From Thysanoteuthis rhombus (taxonomy: Eukaryota; Mollusca; Cephalopoda; Oegopsida; Thysanoteuthidae): DNA of 64,000 nt. Shown here piece after piece: positions 39,851 to 53,348 of the stretch; the first letter of the stretch is position 1, and each line of letters starts with the position of its first letter. A model generated the notes under the pieces. It saw only the letters and a program-made list of their open reading frames with translations. It made no database searches and was not told the DNA's origin. The stretch covers positions 43,401,825-43,465,824 of the forward strand of contig OY735215.1 of the NCBI GenBank assembly GCA_963457665.1, in the 5' to 3' direction. Both the position numbers and the translations under genes were made by a program.

Positions 39851-42230
39851 GTCAATATCAGATTATCGATATAAAAATATCGTATTCAGCGTTGCCAGTT
39901 CAGCTCTTTTAGAGCTAGATCTATCTCATTTTTTATGCATTTAGCTTGTAACCCTACACCTAGCTCCTAGCTCCTAATTTAGTCCCTTTTCCGTTGAAAT
40001 GATATATAAATGTTGTTATATAAAATGTATGAAACACCACATGATTATACGTTGATTACTAGTCGAACTTTCTTTTTATTCTTTGTATTCTGGACGATTA
40101 GGTCTTAATATAGCTAAGGAATTTGGGGTCTATGACCCAACGACTTGATATCGTGAACCACGCTATAACGAACTGGACATTTTTGCATTTTTTTTTTTTT
40201 CGCATTTCTAACTCTGAAATCTATACTCGACTTAACAAACCCGATCATGCTATACCAGAAGTGTAGTAGGTCAAGGAGATATCAGATAAAAGAAATAATC
40301 TTATGCCATTAGTTGAATTTTTAAAGAAATATTACAATGAAAAGTATTTGTGGCCTTCTTTTTTCTCTCGTTCGGAACTAATTGTTGTTTTTTGTGGCAA
40401 ATTGACTACAAAGTAGCAGAAAATTCCTGTCGCACTACAAATTGTAAGTCACAAAGTTACTTTGGAATGAAATCGGCGATCTCGTGAGCTAAGTGTCCCG
40501 AATTATCACGGTTGTTTTGAGGGCACTCGGTCATCGGATACAACAAAACTGTGCGTGATCAAATCTCCTGAAAACAAAGTCCAAAAATACCCCGAAATAG
40601 AATAAAAATTAACACTTTATCAGCTATTCTATCATCATAGAGTCGTGAGCATACTACCTTTTTTTTCTATCAATTCTCAAAATTGTATTATTGGGAATAC
40701 AAATAGCTGTAAAAAAAAATGTTGACTCTATCGAAGAAATGACTCTGAAAGTATGAAAAGTCTCTTCATTAGACTTGATTAATTCTTAATATTTTATTAG
40801 AGATCCAGACAAAGGCCCTACCGGACAAAATTTCCACCAGACAAAAATTTAGTATTTCTGTGAGTTTGAATGAATGAAGATTTTATGGGATTTTATTTGC
40901 AATGTGATCTTATTTTCTATCTCTTACCATACGTCAAAGAAAGTATAGAATTAGTAATAATATGATTATAGTAATAAATAAAATAAGCCCAAAAAGTAAC
41001 ATGCTTTTCTTTTTATTATTTTATGACAAATAATGAGATTTCTTGTAGGATTTTAATTGATAAAAAAGAAAAATTAAAACTTCAATTGGATTTTTCTAAC
41101 ATTTGATGAAACAATAGTATTTTAGCTTTTATTAATTGTATTTCATGATAAACCCAAATTTCTAATTTCTGATTTGAAGTTAGTCCATAATTGTGGGATT
41201 CGTTAGATTTTTTTGTCATAGACCCATATTGTTGTAACCGTTAATTTTGGACGCTAAAGTAAAGTGATATAAAAATTGCAAAAAGATCATAACAAAAAAG
41301 GGAAAAAATATCAATAAGAAAACTTACATATAATGGGATTCTTGTTCTTTCCGCGTTATAAAAATATGATTAACTAAAAATGACGAAAAATCTCTTGGAA
41401 GTCCGTCAGATCGTGAAATCTTCCATCATTTCTATCCCTACAGCTCTGTATAAATTTTCATCCTCCGTATAAATTTTCATCCAGTTGGTCAACTCTCCGC
41501 CTTAAAGGGTTATAGCCTGATGCCTGAGGCGTCCCATAAAGAGAAGTGCTGCAACCACCCACACGTTTGTGTTCTCACTTTACGCTAGAGATCTTGTATC
41601 ACATTCTGCCCTCGTGAGTAGGCGAAGAGATAACTCCTTTAAAAGGCTGGGGTGGTTTTCATCATGATGAAAGGTCTCACTCCAGGGGCACCGGGAGCAA
41701 TCTAAGGCAGGGGGCAGCTTTTCAGAAATTTTATGACATATATTTTCATTTCGAGGTTGCAAAGTTATGACAAACAAAAGTGCGAGTGTTTCCCAACCTG
41801 GGGGTTGCAGACTTCGACGGTCTACAAAAGTATTACAACCATAGTAACATTTGAAAATATTGCTATGTTCTGTTGACCTTTGAAGAACTGATAGTACACT
41901 TTGATCTTGAACTTGAGGTTGGTAAAAGGAATCTGGATAGTACCCCGGAACCAAACTTTCAAAAAAGATGTTCGACTATCTCAAGACATTTCTAAAAGCC
42001 ACTAGAATAATGTTTGGTTAATGCTGTAGCTCAAGCGGTGCGAACACTTTATTCATGTTTTGGGGTGCTCAGGGTGTTAAATTTATTGCTACAAATTGTT
42101 TTTATGTATGAAAAAATAATTGAGACTTATTCTATTGAACTCACTAATTATTGTTAAAATTGGTCAGATTTTCTGCTATCATACATAATCATCAGATCAA
42201 AAATCAGGCAGATTTAGTCGAAAAATGGTT
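39851..42230. other. Intergenic, unrecognised
   Basis: No recognised gene. A 124-codon minus-strand open frame (41580-41954) overlaps a tttcccaacctgggggttgc motif common in decayed DNA transposons, so it is more likely repeat-derived than a gene. Confidence 0.45.
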
Positions 42231-42413
42231 ATTATTTCTATTGATATTCGGACCATCCTCATCTTGGTTGTTTTTCATACAACGTTTCGGCCGTTGCACT
42301 CTACGGCCTTTGTCAGGTATCATCTACCTGACGAAGGTCGTAGAGTGCAACGGCCGAAACGTTGTATGAAAAACAACCAAGATGAGGATGGTCCGAATAT
42401 CAATAGAAATAAT
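42231..42413. repeat. Near-perfect palindrome, 89-bp arms and 5-bp loop
   Basis: Arms 42231-42319 and 42325-42413 differ at about two positions; the loop is tcatc. Each arm reads out from the centre as tacctgacgaaggtcgtaga, then gtgcaacggccgaaacgttg. The cTGACGA...GAAAC core resembles the ctgacgaaggc...gccgaaacgt motif repeatedly seen near Penelope-like element ends. The structure could be an inverted pair of element ends or a foldback transposon. Confidence 0.9.
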
Positions 42414-43560
42414 AATAATGCCTCATCTCAAAAATTCCGAGATATACTGAAAAATGGTTAATTTGGCAACACTAGATTGTTTCCAACGGATTAGGTGACT
42501 CTCTGTGTGTAGCTAGACAAGAATTCTTTTTTTCGTATTCTATGGCTTCACAAGAAGATAAATGACGATGATATCAGCTTGTTTGTTTCATAACGTGAGA
42601 GGAATTGAATTTGACATAAAAGTTTGCTACTCAACAAGTCAAAGTAATAAAGTTTGATTGTTTGGGGTATTGGAGGAGGGGGTTCTACCTATGAAGTACA
42701 GAGGATCCAAATAATTCACAGTTTTTATCTTAAAGTGAAAATATTTTTGTAGGTATGAGAAGTTTTATTCAGTTGGTAAGAATACTTTTTTTGGCAAGAT
42801 GTTTTTTTTCACAGTCAGCCTCTATTCATATCAATTCTATTCCAGCCAATCGCTATGTATCGTTTTATTTTACTTTCATGGTCTTTCTCTGATTTTATCA
42901 GATGATCTATGTATACAGAAGCCAGTGTAAACGGAGTCTCACCCTCTATTCATATGATCGTTTTCAGGACTTTATAGTTGAACATTTTTTTGGTCTTTGA
43001 CCTGTTCATCTTTAACCCTATTTTTTTACTTTCCCTGTTTATATCATTTATTTATCCTATGCTTATGATATCATTGAAATGTCATAAGGAAATCCAAAAT
43101 TGTTGAAATATTCCCCATCTATGTTTATTCCTATTATCCTCCAATCAGTTTTCCGGAAGGTGCCTTCAAGGTTCATTGTAAGTAGCTGAATATTGTATTC
43201 CTTGTCTCACACTTTTTCCGATATTTATCTTTATTGTATTGATATGTAGTGTAACCTTTGAAGTGCCATTTTCATACGCGTTCTGTATGACTTGCATGCA
43301 ATTATCGTTAACGCTTTGTTCTCGCATTGAGTTGAAGACTTCTGTGTGTTTTATTGAGTTACAGTTTTCATTTCGCCCGTGGTCCGAGAATAGAGCGTCC
43401 CTACAGAGAAAAATATTTCTTCAAACTGGAATGACGTGAAGCAACGAAACAATGGCCATTTATCTATACGACAAAGGTTTTTTTGAGCGTTCCCAAATCC
43501 CGAAATTGGCAATGATGGTATGTTATGCTGAGTCATCAAAAGTGGGGTGTTGGAAGGTAC
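42414..43560. other. Intergenic, unrecognised
   Basis: AT-rich sequence with no supported feature. 43560-43740 belongs with the possible repeat shared with 31290-31420. Confidence 0.45.
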
Positions 43561-44005
43561 AGGAGGCTATGAGTGAGGGAGATGGAGAGAAAGAGGGACG
43601 AGAGAGGAAAGGGGGTGGATGTTGTCTGTACAATGGCTCTCTGCCAAACAAACACGGATCTCTATTTTCGCTTTTCGTTTTTTCTTTTTTTTTTTTTTTC
43701 TTGTGGCGAAAAGCGAACTTTCGGAAGGCGGGGGGTACCTGTTTTTGTGGAACTGTATTAAAAATGCCATGAGGCCGCATCTGTGGAGGAGTTGGTTTAA
43801 TCCGATCCGCGCAGTTAATTCATTTACTTCCTACCGAGAGGGAACCGACAAGAGTTGCAAAAAAAAGCAACAAAAATTAAGAGGAAGATAATCAGTAACG
43901 AACGGTTAATAACAGTGATTCAATAAAATTCATTGAGAATTTTGGAGGATTTGATGTGGACAGCCATGAGCATATACATGCATATATGCTTACTTCGTTG
44001 GCAGA

Positions 44006-44008
<3 letters not shown>

Positions 44009-44095
<87 letters not shown>
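44009..44095. repeat. (AAT)n-(GAT)n microsatellite
   Basis: About 19 AAT units followed by about 10 GAT units, immediately upstream of the retroelement tail copy. Confidence 0.95.
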
Positions 44096-44405
44096 ATGAG
44101 ATTTACGACCCCCTCCCCAATTGTTAGCTGTGGCCTATCAGGGAGAAGAGGAAATGAAAACAAGAAACGAACAAACAAACAAACAAATACCACGTTGTGG
44201 TGGAGGTAATAACCACGGCAATACCGTGATAGATGAGCGAGATATGAGAAGAGGGCTGGAGACCTGACGGACAGCCCTCAGCGATAACCAGCAAGCAACT
44301 GGTGTGAAACTGAACCACAGCATTGCTGTGGACTGTGAGAGTGCGGAGAGAAGGGCAGGAGACCTGAGGTGGCTTGCTGTCACATTGTCCCCAACTTGTG
44401 TAGAA

Positions 44406-44455
<50 letters not shown>

Positions 44456-44476
44456 TGATGATGATGATAATGACGA
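44096..44476 (+). mobile_element. Retrotransposon 3' tail copy with (AAT)n(GAT)n end
   Basis: Shares aattgttagctgtggcctat-like, gagggctggagacctga, gcaactggtgtgaaactg and acagca-tgctgtgga blocks in order with 9415-9720. Both copies pass through attaataat into (AAT)n. It is 5'-truncated and carries no coding sequence. Confidence 0.75.
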
Positions 44477-44779
44477 TACTGTACTGAAGGGATAAAATGA
44501 GAGAATCCGCATGTACGTGTTGCAGAGTTACCAATTTAGAGGTAATTTTTTTCAATTTTTCCTGGATGTCACTCTCAGATTCGGGAGATTAAAAAAACAC
44601 AACTCAATCGGCAAAACTGAACTTTGAAACATGAGAAAATTTGAAGAAAAAAAAACATCTAAATATTCTCAACACTGGACTCACGAATTCGGTAAAACAA
44701 CAAAAATTATATAAAACATTTAAATTGGCCTCATGGGTGTGTAGGTGTGCAGCATACACTGCTATGAAAATATTTGAGA

Positions 44780-45425
44780 AACTGTTCTTAAAACGTTAGA
44801 GGAACAGTTTTTCAAAACATTAAAGAAACAGTTCTTGAACATTAAAAAGTGATTTTTAAACATTAGAGAAACAGTTCCTGAACATTTAAAAATCGGTGCT
44901 TGAACAGTTCTTAAAACATGGAAGGAACAGATCTTAAAACGTTCAAGAAACGATGCTTTAGCGATAAAGAGACAGTTTTTGAAACGATGAAGAAACAGTT
45001 TTTAAAACATCAAAGGAACAGTTACTGAAACATTGAATGAACATTGTTTAAAACATCAAAGAAAAAGGTTTTAAAATGTTAAAAAAAAACTGCTTTTAAA
45101 ACATTAATGGAACAATTCGCGTTATACTAAAGAAACGGTTTTTAAAACAATAAGGGAAAGTTTCTTAAAATATGAAAAACAGTTCTTGAAATACGGAGAA
45201 AACAGTTCTTGGAACGTTAAAGCAACGGTGCTTATACATCAAAGAGTCAGATTTAAAACATTAAAGAAGCAGTTCTTAAATCATCAAAAGAATAGTTCTT
45301 GAAACATTGAAGAAATAGTCCTTAAATATTTAAGAAACAGTTATTAAAACATGAAATTGACTGTTCTTGAAACATTAAAGAAACAGCTCTTAGAATACGA
45401 AAGCAACAACTGTTAAAACTATTTA
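44780..45425. repeat. Long minisatellite, ~28-bp unit (aacattaaagaaacagttct)
   Basis: Roughly 20 or more degenerate units of (g/a)aacattaaagaaacagttcttgaa cover about 640 bp. No long open frame runs through it. Confidence 0.9.
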
Positions 45426-48400
45426 GATAGAAAAATATCATCATTAAATACTGGCACTTACTCTCGCATACCGGAAGGGAAATTCGTGATGTAACTTTAT
45501 GGTTGCATTAATCATTTGATGGGCAGTCCAGTGTCCTTACACTGGTTCCGGCAACAGCTGTCCCAGCCAAGGATTCCCATATCATATGTTTCTCCTGTCT
45601 CAGCTTGAGATTTGAATGATAGACTTATAAAAAACAAGCATTGAAAGTGACGTCACTCAATTCCCCATTCTCGCTTACGGCACTTGTATTCACAAGCCGT
45701 CACTTATCTAAACACTGACCAGCTCGGCATTGCTTAACTCCATATCATCTTTATTCGTGTGTGAGAAAGTGTCTCCCATTTCCCTTTAGTACCAAATTTA
45801 TTTTTTTCGGAACCAAATAACTTTGTTCAGTACCAAATTCGTCCAATTCTAGTCTTGAAAAATATCAAATGGCAACTCTGATCTGTCCTAGATATTTAGA
45901 CATTTTGCAAGAGCCATGCCTACTTTTTTTTTTTTTTTTTTGGTTTTGTTTGTTTCAATTTTCCTTCACACGCCGATGTAACAGAATGTCAAGCGGATGC
46001 TGTTCTATGGCACTGACCCAAAACTCTTCTCAACGTTCCTTTTGTCATATGTTACTATTTTTTTTTCGTTTTTCATTCTTCTTTTGTTCCCTGTTTTAGG
46101 CTCACAAAAGTTGCATGACAATTTTCATAAGCCGTTAAATGTGTATGTGTATGTATCATTTCAGAAGTTATCATTCATCTTGTAACGAACGTAATGTATG
46201 TATGCATATGTGTATGTAGGTCTTATTGCAGCAGAGTACCTTCATTTATATTTACATACGTGTGCCCCTTTACATATTACTGTGTAGATATTTCCTTTGC
46301 TTTGTCCTGTCTGGCAAAATGCCGTTATAGTAAAGTTTAAACTAACAAAGTTGGATTTGCTAACCGTCACTGTCCAGTAAGCGTCTTAAGGTATATGCTA
46401 GGCTGAATTTAGTATGGAAAAAGCTGTAGTGTCAAGTATGGTTAGTAGCTAGAACTATCTTTACAAATGACTAAAATTAGCAATATTATCACTCATTTCT
46501 TGGTAACTATGTAGCTGGATATTAGATATACTCATTTAATGCCTTTTTATCTACAGAATAAATACATAGGACTCCATAACAAATTACTGATAAGAATTGT
46601 AGATTTACTTTTATAAAACATACAAGTGTATATCTTTTATAATAGTCAGATTTTTGGCTAAATCAAGAAATATCAGGCCAAAAATGGTGAATTTGGCAAC
46701 CCTTGTGAGAAAACAAAACAAAATCAGACGAATAGAATACAGACCCCTTCCGAAATAATTTTTCTAAGGCTTTTTTCAAAACTTTTTTGGGACCCTATTT
46801 TGACAGGGATTATTTATAACACCTACATTCCCTATAATGTAGATATTTCAAGAGGTGTTTTTACTCTCTCTTAGATGTTTTCTAGTGGAAAACACCTGTG
46901 ATGTTATAATTAGGATTTATCCTGACCAAATTTATTCTTTGTGGGAATTTTTTTACTTGATTTCAAATCTATCTATATATCTGTCTGTCTGTCTGTCTGT
47001 CTGTCTGTATATCTCAGTCTCTCTTTATCTATCTTAACAGGCTAAGAAGAATTAATTGAGATAGATCTCTTGTCCATCCAATCGTCAATTGGGTTTTCCC
47101 AATGGGTTCTACGATATCTCTAACTCCTGTTTTGTTTTTTCTCTCTAATGTACTGTTATCTTACGTTGAGTACGATTATCTCCCGTGCACGTTGCACAGT
47201 TCACAGATTGAAGGTAATTCTTTTAGTTAAGTTCCATATTCAGGCTCCATAGGCTGACTATCGGAAGGATGCATCGGTTGCATACCCTTCTTTTTAGGAC
47301 AAACAAGAATTTTCAAGTGCTTGAAGATTTAGCTTGCTACGACAACTCCTGCCGCCATTGATGGCTTAATAACATTTACTTCTACCCAGATTGTATGACG
47401 ACCGTACGAATTTATCAAGAAGACTGTTTGTGCAAAGATAGCCTAACGGTTAGATGGACGGAAAATGGAATTTCCAAACAGATTCTAAATTCTGAGTTAG
47501 GTAGACTTCATTATGGATTTATATCCTTGAGAAAGATACGAATTTACTTCTTGCAAAAGATCATGTCAGGAATTATGCCTTGTTGCAGTTGGTATTATGT
47601 AACTCATTACAAACTGTTACATGCTACCTGGAAAGGAGATTGGTACTGCAAGTGACTCTCATTGTCCCAATAAATGCATTGATGGGCCAAGCATGATACT
47701 CCGACAATCTAAAAGGTCATGAGATAATTTTATCAATTTTTTCCTCTTTTGCTTTTTGTTAATGCTGTCTTCTTTTTTTTCTCTCCTTGGGAGAAGTCAT
47801 AGGAGAGTGATTTACCCAAGTGCTCACTAACCCACTCTCTCCTCCGTCAAACATGTCCTGATGCAGAAATGGGCTCATGCCTTATATAATTATATAATTT
47901 TCTTTTTTACGGATTTAAAACAAAGATTATAGAAATGATCATACCTCTTAGTGTTCCACAGCTTTTATGCACCCGGCACTTGATGCAATTTTGAGGGAAA
48001 CCCAATATTTTAATGTCGGTTAACAAACAGACAGTGTGTGCTTTGGGTTTTTTGGGATACTTCCTGAAAAGTTCAGACAGGATTGCGCATGCGTGTTTCG
48101 GGCTGTTGAAAAGGAAGAGCCAGAATCACTAGCGATGCATTTGGGTTATGGATGAGCATCAGGACCGTTTTTGCGATGGATTTAATGATATTTGGAGTAG
48201 ATGATAAAAATGATACCATACACTTCCGGAATAAAGGACTTGGAACAAGCACTATTCGGTAAGTACTTGTTTGTTGCGTGTGTAAACAAGAAATGATCAT
48301 TCCCTTTCTTCGTCAATATCTCTACACGGATAGACAGACGTGTGATAATCAACTGATCTATCAATCTATCTATCTATCTAGTGTGTATGACTTTGTATGT

Positions 48401-49010
48401 CTGTGCTTCTGTGTGTGTCTGGTTGCATGTCTGTTTCCGTCTGTGTGTCTGTGTGTGTGTGTGTGTGAAATCGAATGTCAGGTCTCGCCAGTATCCAGGC
48501 CTTCTCCTCAATATCATAATAACTATTTTAGTAATGCTGCTGTTTGTATAATTTCGATTCTTCTTAAGATTCCAATTCATTATTTGAACTCGTTGCGTTT
48601 TCACACTAGGCAGCGTTTTCTGAAGATCTATTGACAGCACCCTCCCTAGTATTCTAGCTATTTATGATAATGCTGTCTTCTGTATGTTTCGATTCTTCTT
48701 CAGATTTCCAGTTTTTCGAGTTTTTTTCCTTGTCTTTTCGGTGATTAGTTTTGGCACAAGGCACGAGTATGGAGCTCTTAGTGAGGAAAAACACACCCTT
48801 CAGTTGAAAAGATATTCGATAGAGGCTTCCTATCCTTTGAATTACACCAATAAGCCTAAAATCATAAAGATAAGGCAACGTCCGTTGACACAATAATGTG
48901 CTCATACTGGCTTAAGACCACAAGAGTGATATACTAGTAAGGGTCGAACTGATTACGAAGGGGATATGGGGGATTTTTTTTCAAAAACAAGAAGAAACGT
49001 TTATAGTAAG
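45426..49010. other. Intergenic, mostly unrecognised
   Basis: Contains (TGTC)n at 46978-47008, (TCTA)n/(GT)n at 48360-48470, and a short tandem pair at 48525-48560 and 48670-48710 (taatgctg...tttcgattcttctt). No gene is supported. Confidence 0.5.
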
Positions 49011-49019
49011 AAGTGAATG

Positions 49020-49200
49020 TTTGAATTTTCATCCCTCTAGCATTATTGGTGCTGCCTGAGCGCGTGCTACAAACAAACATACATTTATAAGTACATATTA
49101 AGAAAGATGAACAGACAGATAGACAGACAAATTTGAGAACTGAAAAAAATCTATGTTCACAGTCAGGACGATAATTTTCGTTGACGGTGTCTAATAGTTA
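49020..49200 (+). repeat. Interspersed repeat family A, 3' part
   Basis: Contains gaattttcatccctctagca, tgcctgagcgcgtgctac and tgagaactgaaaaaaatcta, matching the 3' third of the family. Confidence 0.65.
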
Positions 49201-49399
49201 CAAACACTGTATGGTGTACTGGCTGTAGCTCTCTCTGAACACTGTCGTACCGCTACGTTTGTTATCTAATATTTATGATTACCGGTCCCATGGCAAATTT
49301 TTGTTTCACAATATTGGGTTTGATTACATCTGCTAACGAAGTTCGAGAATTGAATGTATCACTCCTGAAAGTCTTCCTGTCTTCCCGCCTCTCAACGTG

Positions 49400-50360
49400 A
49401 TTTCTCTTGAAGTTCTCGATTAACTTCGATGAAATCTCGTGAAAGGATGGACCATGGAGTAAGTAAGATGCGACAAAATTTTAGAGTTGATTCCATCTAT
49501 TCCTTTAATTGAGTTAGGGTGCGGCGTTTGTAGAGGTAAAGGTAAAGAAGCTCCCAATCATCAAGAACAACTGCATGGGTCCGCCTCTAAGTCCAATGAT
49601 ACGTGTCTCACTCATCCACGGAATGTCATTAGAATACATTGAGAACTTTTGCAGACGTCGTGTAGACAGACACGGGTAAATACATAAATGTATGAAATAT
49701 TAGAACGGAAAGAATCTCTCAAAAGAAAACGGATTTCTGGATCCACCCCAAGATGTATTCACTTCTTCCTTATCCCGTGACTTACAGTTTTATGAAATTT
49801 CATCGAAAGTCATTGAGAAATTCAGGAGATATCGTGTCGATGATAGGGGCGGATTGTATATCGGTTTTCGGTACATTTTTGACATGAGTTATCGTTTTTG
49901 TTGGGGTGGAATCTTGTCAACCAGCATAAATCATAAGTGAAAACAATCGAACATGAAAAAAAATGTTTCTAATTTTCCTATAAACTTTAAGGAAGGCCAT
50001 TTAGGAATTCGCAACCGACAACTTTGAATGTACATTTCTTCCAGTTATGAAAAAGTCATTCTGTATGGAGCTGACCCTTTTCCGGTGTTTATGGTCCATC
50101 CACTCTAAAAATTTCACTGGAATTCATTGAGGACTTTTTGAGATATCTTTGGGACAAATAGGAGTGGATACAGAAACGTACGAACAAAAATGTGAGAATA
50201 CCTCTCAATCTGTAACAAATAAATCGATCCAACCCAAAACGTAATTACTTCCTCCTTACCTCGGATCCATTTTTCCTCGACATTTCATAATTATTCATTG
50301 AGAATCTTTAGAAGTATAGTGTGGACTGACAGGGACAAATTCAGCCTCTGCGACATCAGA
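49400..50360 (+). repeat. Degenerate array of a dispersed mollusc-type repeat
   Basis: Four or five spaced units contain cattgagaactttt(t)g-aga(t)atcgtgt-ga(c/t)agac-gggacaaat at about 49636, 49810, 50130 and 50296, with interspersed cacttcttccttatcc-like blocks at 49755 and 50240. The cattgagaacttttgagatatcgtg...cagacagacaaa motif is widespread in marine invertebrate genomes. Confidence 0.55.
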
Positions 50361-51470
50361 TCGTGGACAAAATTAAGAAATTGCGATAAGGCAGCTGATA
50401 GCGGTCCACAAAAGAAGGACTTGGCAGAGTGCATTGAAAAGTACGAACAACTGGATAATAGTGTGAGGTCTGAAGGGGACTACATTTATGCAAATTAAGG
50501 TGCCATTTCCCTTGGTAGTAAATATTAAATGGCTTGATTCTTTCCGGACAAATTTCGTACATAAGCGTGTCCGATTAAGGTGCCTTCGTGCGACCGAACT
50601 AAATTGAAATTCACACGTATGCTTATACGAATGTAAAGACGGAGAACGTAACAGAGAAAGTGTAATTAACCAGTCATCTGATAGGCGTTGCGTTAACAGA
50701 TGCCGCTTAACCACGGGTGGATATGAGTGGAGATAACGGGTATTCAAATCTATCGCTCTAGCTTTGACCCGGTTGTGGATCAATACAGATTATATCCGGT
50801 TGCATGAAAACATAAGAAATGCCCAAGACGGACTCCAAGGAATCCCAATCGATCTACAAGCAAAAGGTTTGGTGATATTATTTACGGAGGGAGCTTTACG
50901 GAAAGCGTCTGCAAATATTAACAAGTATTTGATTATTCTTTTTGTTTCTTCTTCTTCTTCTATTTCTCCTTCTTACAACCCCACCTTTCGTTGTCTTTAT
51001 GATTCAAGTTAGCTCATACCTTTTGATCTATTTGGCTATTTAATCCTTCTATTGAATTGCGAAAGTCAAGATATGTGATGATCGTAACGCACATCAGTAA
51101 TTGAATTGGTCACCTTCTGAACTTAAACGGGATGAACAATCACGATAAATATCTATTTGAATCTATGAAGCACAATCATTGATTACATAACTATACAAAA
51201 GGTATAAATTTCATGTATTCATACTCACACACTCACACACATACATACATGCACACGCATATAGAGAGAAGGAGAGACCGGCGGATAGATAGATAGATAG
51301 ATGCATAAGGATTTGTATTATATAATCACAATTCTTCTTTCCATATTGTTTTGAATATATGTAAACGCTAACTAAGTTATACATATATATATATTTTTAG
51401 TTGCTAATATGCGCAAATATATATACATGTGTGCACTCAATTATAAATATACGCAGTTTTCTTAAATATC
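50361..51470. other. Intergenic, unrecognised
   Basis: Open frames of 66-136 codons overlap on both strands with no motif or splice support. Confidence 0.45.
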
Positions 51471-51490
51471 TATCCATCTATCTATCTATC

Positions 51491-51562
<72 letters not shown>
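51471..51562. repeat. (TCTA)n-(TC)n-(TA)n compound microsatellite
   Basis: Three simple-sequence blocks in the same order as at 1145-1261. Confidence 0.95.
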
Positions 51563-51565
<3 letters not shown>

Positions 51566-52009
51566 GTGTTTATATATACACATAAAAAGTTTTGTACAAA
51601 TACGCATACGCTTCCGAATTATTAAATTCTGATTGTATCTTTCTGTGTTGCCTCCTCCCTCGCCAAGTTGGACAAAGAGGGTAGTACTCATGCACTTAGT
51701 CTCCGGGTGGTAATACGGGAAAGTGGTTCGCCCATGTGTTTACAGTGGCATTTTTTTCGTCATCGACCATCGAAGCATGACGGACACAGGCGATTAGTTC
51801 AGACCCCTTCCCAAACGATTTAATGCTAGGTCAGCAAAAGCTACTTCAGATATATTTAACCAGGTCTATTTTTCTGCGACAAGTACTTTCATGCTATCTC
51901 ATCTCTACTTCGTAGCCTATTAATGTAAAAAGCAAATATTCATTTTCTGTTGTCTTTCTTTGTTCAATTCTGTGATGAATATTAATCATGTAAATATTTT
52001 ATACAGTGA

Positions 52010-52340
52010 TATATATATATAAAGAGAGAGAAAGAGAGAGAGGAGGAGGAGGACGGGAAGGGATGTATGTGTGTGTGTATGTGTGTTTGTGTGTGGGTGT
52101 GTGTGCGTGTGTCCACGTGCATATATATTACGGTGGTCCCTTTTTTTTAGTTTAGAAAAAATGAAATTGGTGCCCCTAAGCGTTCCGTATTAGTTGAAAT
52201 GAAACATTTTCCAATCAGTTAAAGCATTGATAATCATCGGAAGATACATTCGGAGACATGTTAGCAAGGGGAGATGTGGAAAGAGAAGGAGGAGGAGGGG
52301 GTAAGTTTGTGGGGAGAGGTTGGTTTGAGGGGAAGAGGAG
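52010..52340. repeat. Purine-rich and (GT)n simple sequence
   Basis: (AT), (GA) and (GT) runs at 52010-52120, then a strongly G/A-skewed region continuing to about 52570. Open frames here reflect the skew. Confidence 0.8.
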
Positions 52341-53348
52341 ACTGTGGAGGACGGGATGCAGTGGAGAAAGGGGGCAAGATAATCAACGCATATAGTGCGG
52401 TGCTGGTAAAGGTGGTGGTGTCGGGATGAGGAGAGGCAGGAATGGTTGGTGGCAGGCGAGACACAGGAGGAGGGAGAGAGGGATAGGTCGCAATTGCAAC
52501 AGAGAATCAACAAGAAACACACGCAGAGACGCAATGATAAGTTGAGCGAAGGAGGGGAGAGTAATCTCCCCTTCCCACCTTTTTTTTTATCCCTTCCTCC
52601 TGACACAATATCTTTGTCTCCTCTTCCTCCATATGATCACCCCTCCGTTCCTTATTTCTCAATATCTGTCGATGTAATTTATGTCATTTCCTTTTTATGT
52701 ATCACATATATTTTGTTGTTATGGTACTATGTTTCGATTTTTTTTTCTTGTTGGGAACATCTGTTGTTTACTATGTACAAACGAATCACAAAGAACTGAT
52801 GTTTCAACTACATACTGATAAGGGAAATGCATACAGTCTCTCTTGCTGATTTATAACTACCAGCAAGCAAAGTATCTCCACAATGTAAAACAAAAAAAGT
52901 AACAATCAGTGACGAACAAGTAAACGAGAAAAAAAAGAGAAAAATAGATATGTAAATAGAATAGAAGGAAGGTTTACCACCCTAGAAAAATAGATACCCT
53001 CCAAAAAAATGTCCTAAATAGGGATTTGAAATAAATCGAATCATTTGCTGAAATAAATCCAGACAGGGCAGAAACATAGAAGTATCTGTGTAGTGAATCC
53101 TTTATTTCATTATATTTTAAGCTCTACTCAAACTCAACCTAATGTTTAATGTTGAATTATCGATCACTTCGCGAAAAAAACCATCACATATTGGATACTG
53201 CATCATATTATATTGTACTCCTGATTTGTATTGTACACATGTCATGGTCAGAAACGTTTTCCCTGTAACCTGCGTAAGTAAGCCCTTTGTTAAAAAAAAG
53301 AACTAAAAATAAATACACATCTACCATCATTCTAACTGGAAAGGCAAA

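Noticed and set aside
41580-41954. 124-codon minus-strand ORF
   Set aside because: Overlaps a common repeat word (tttcccaacctgggggttgc) and has no recognisable domain.
48130-48258. Possible plus-strand exon ending at a strong gtaagt donor, with fragments vaguely recalling an SLCO loop (RAVEKEEPESLA, LMIFG)
   Set aside because: The resemblance needs a frameshift, the surrounding residues do not fit OATP transmembrane segments, and no acceptor or partner exon was found.
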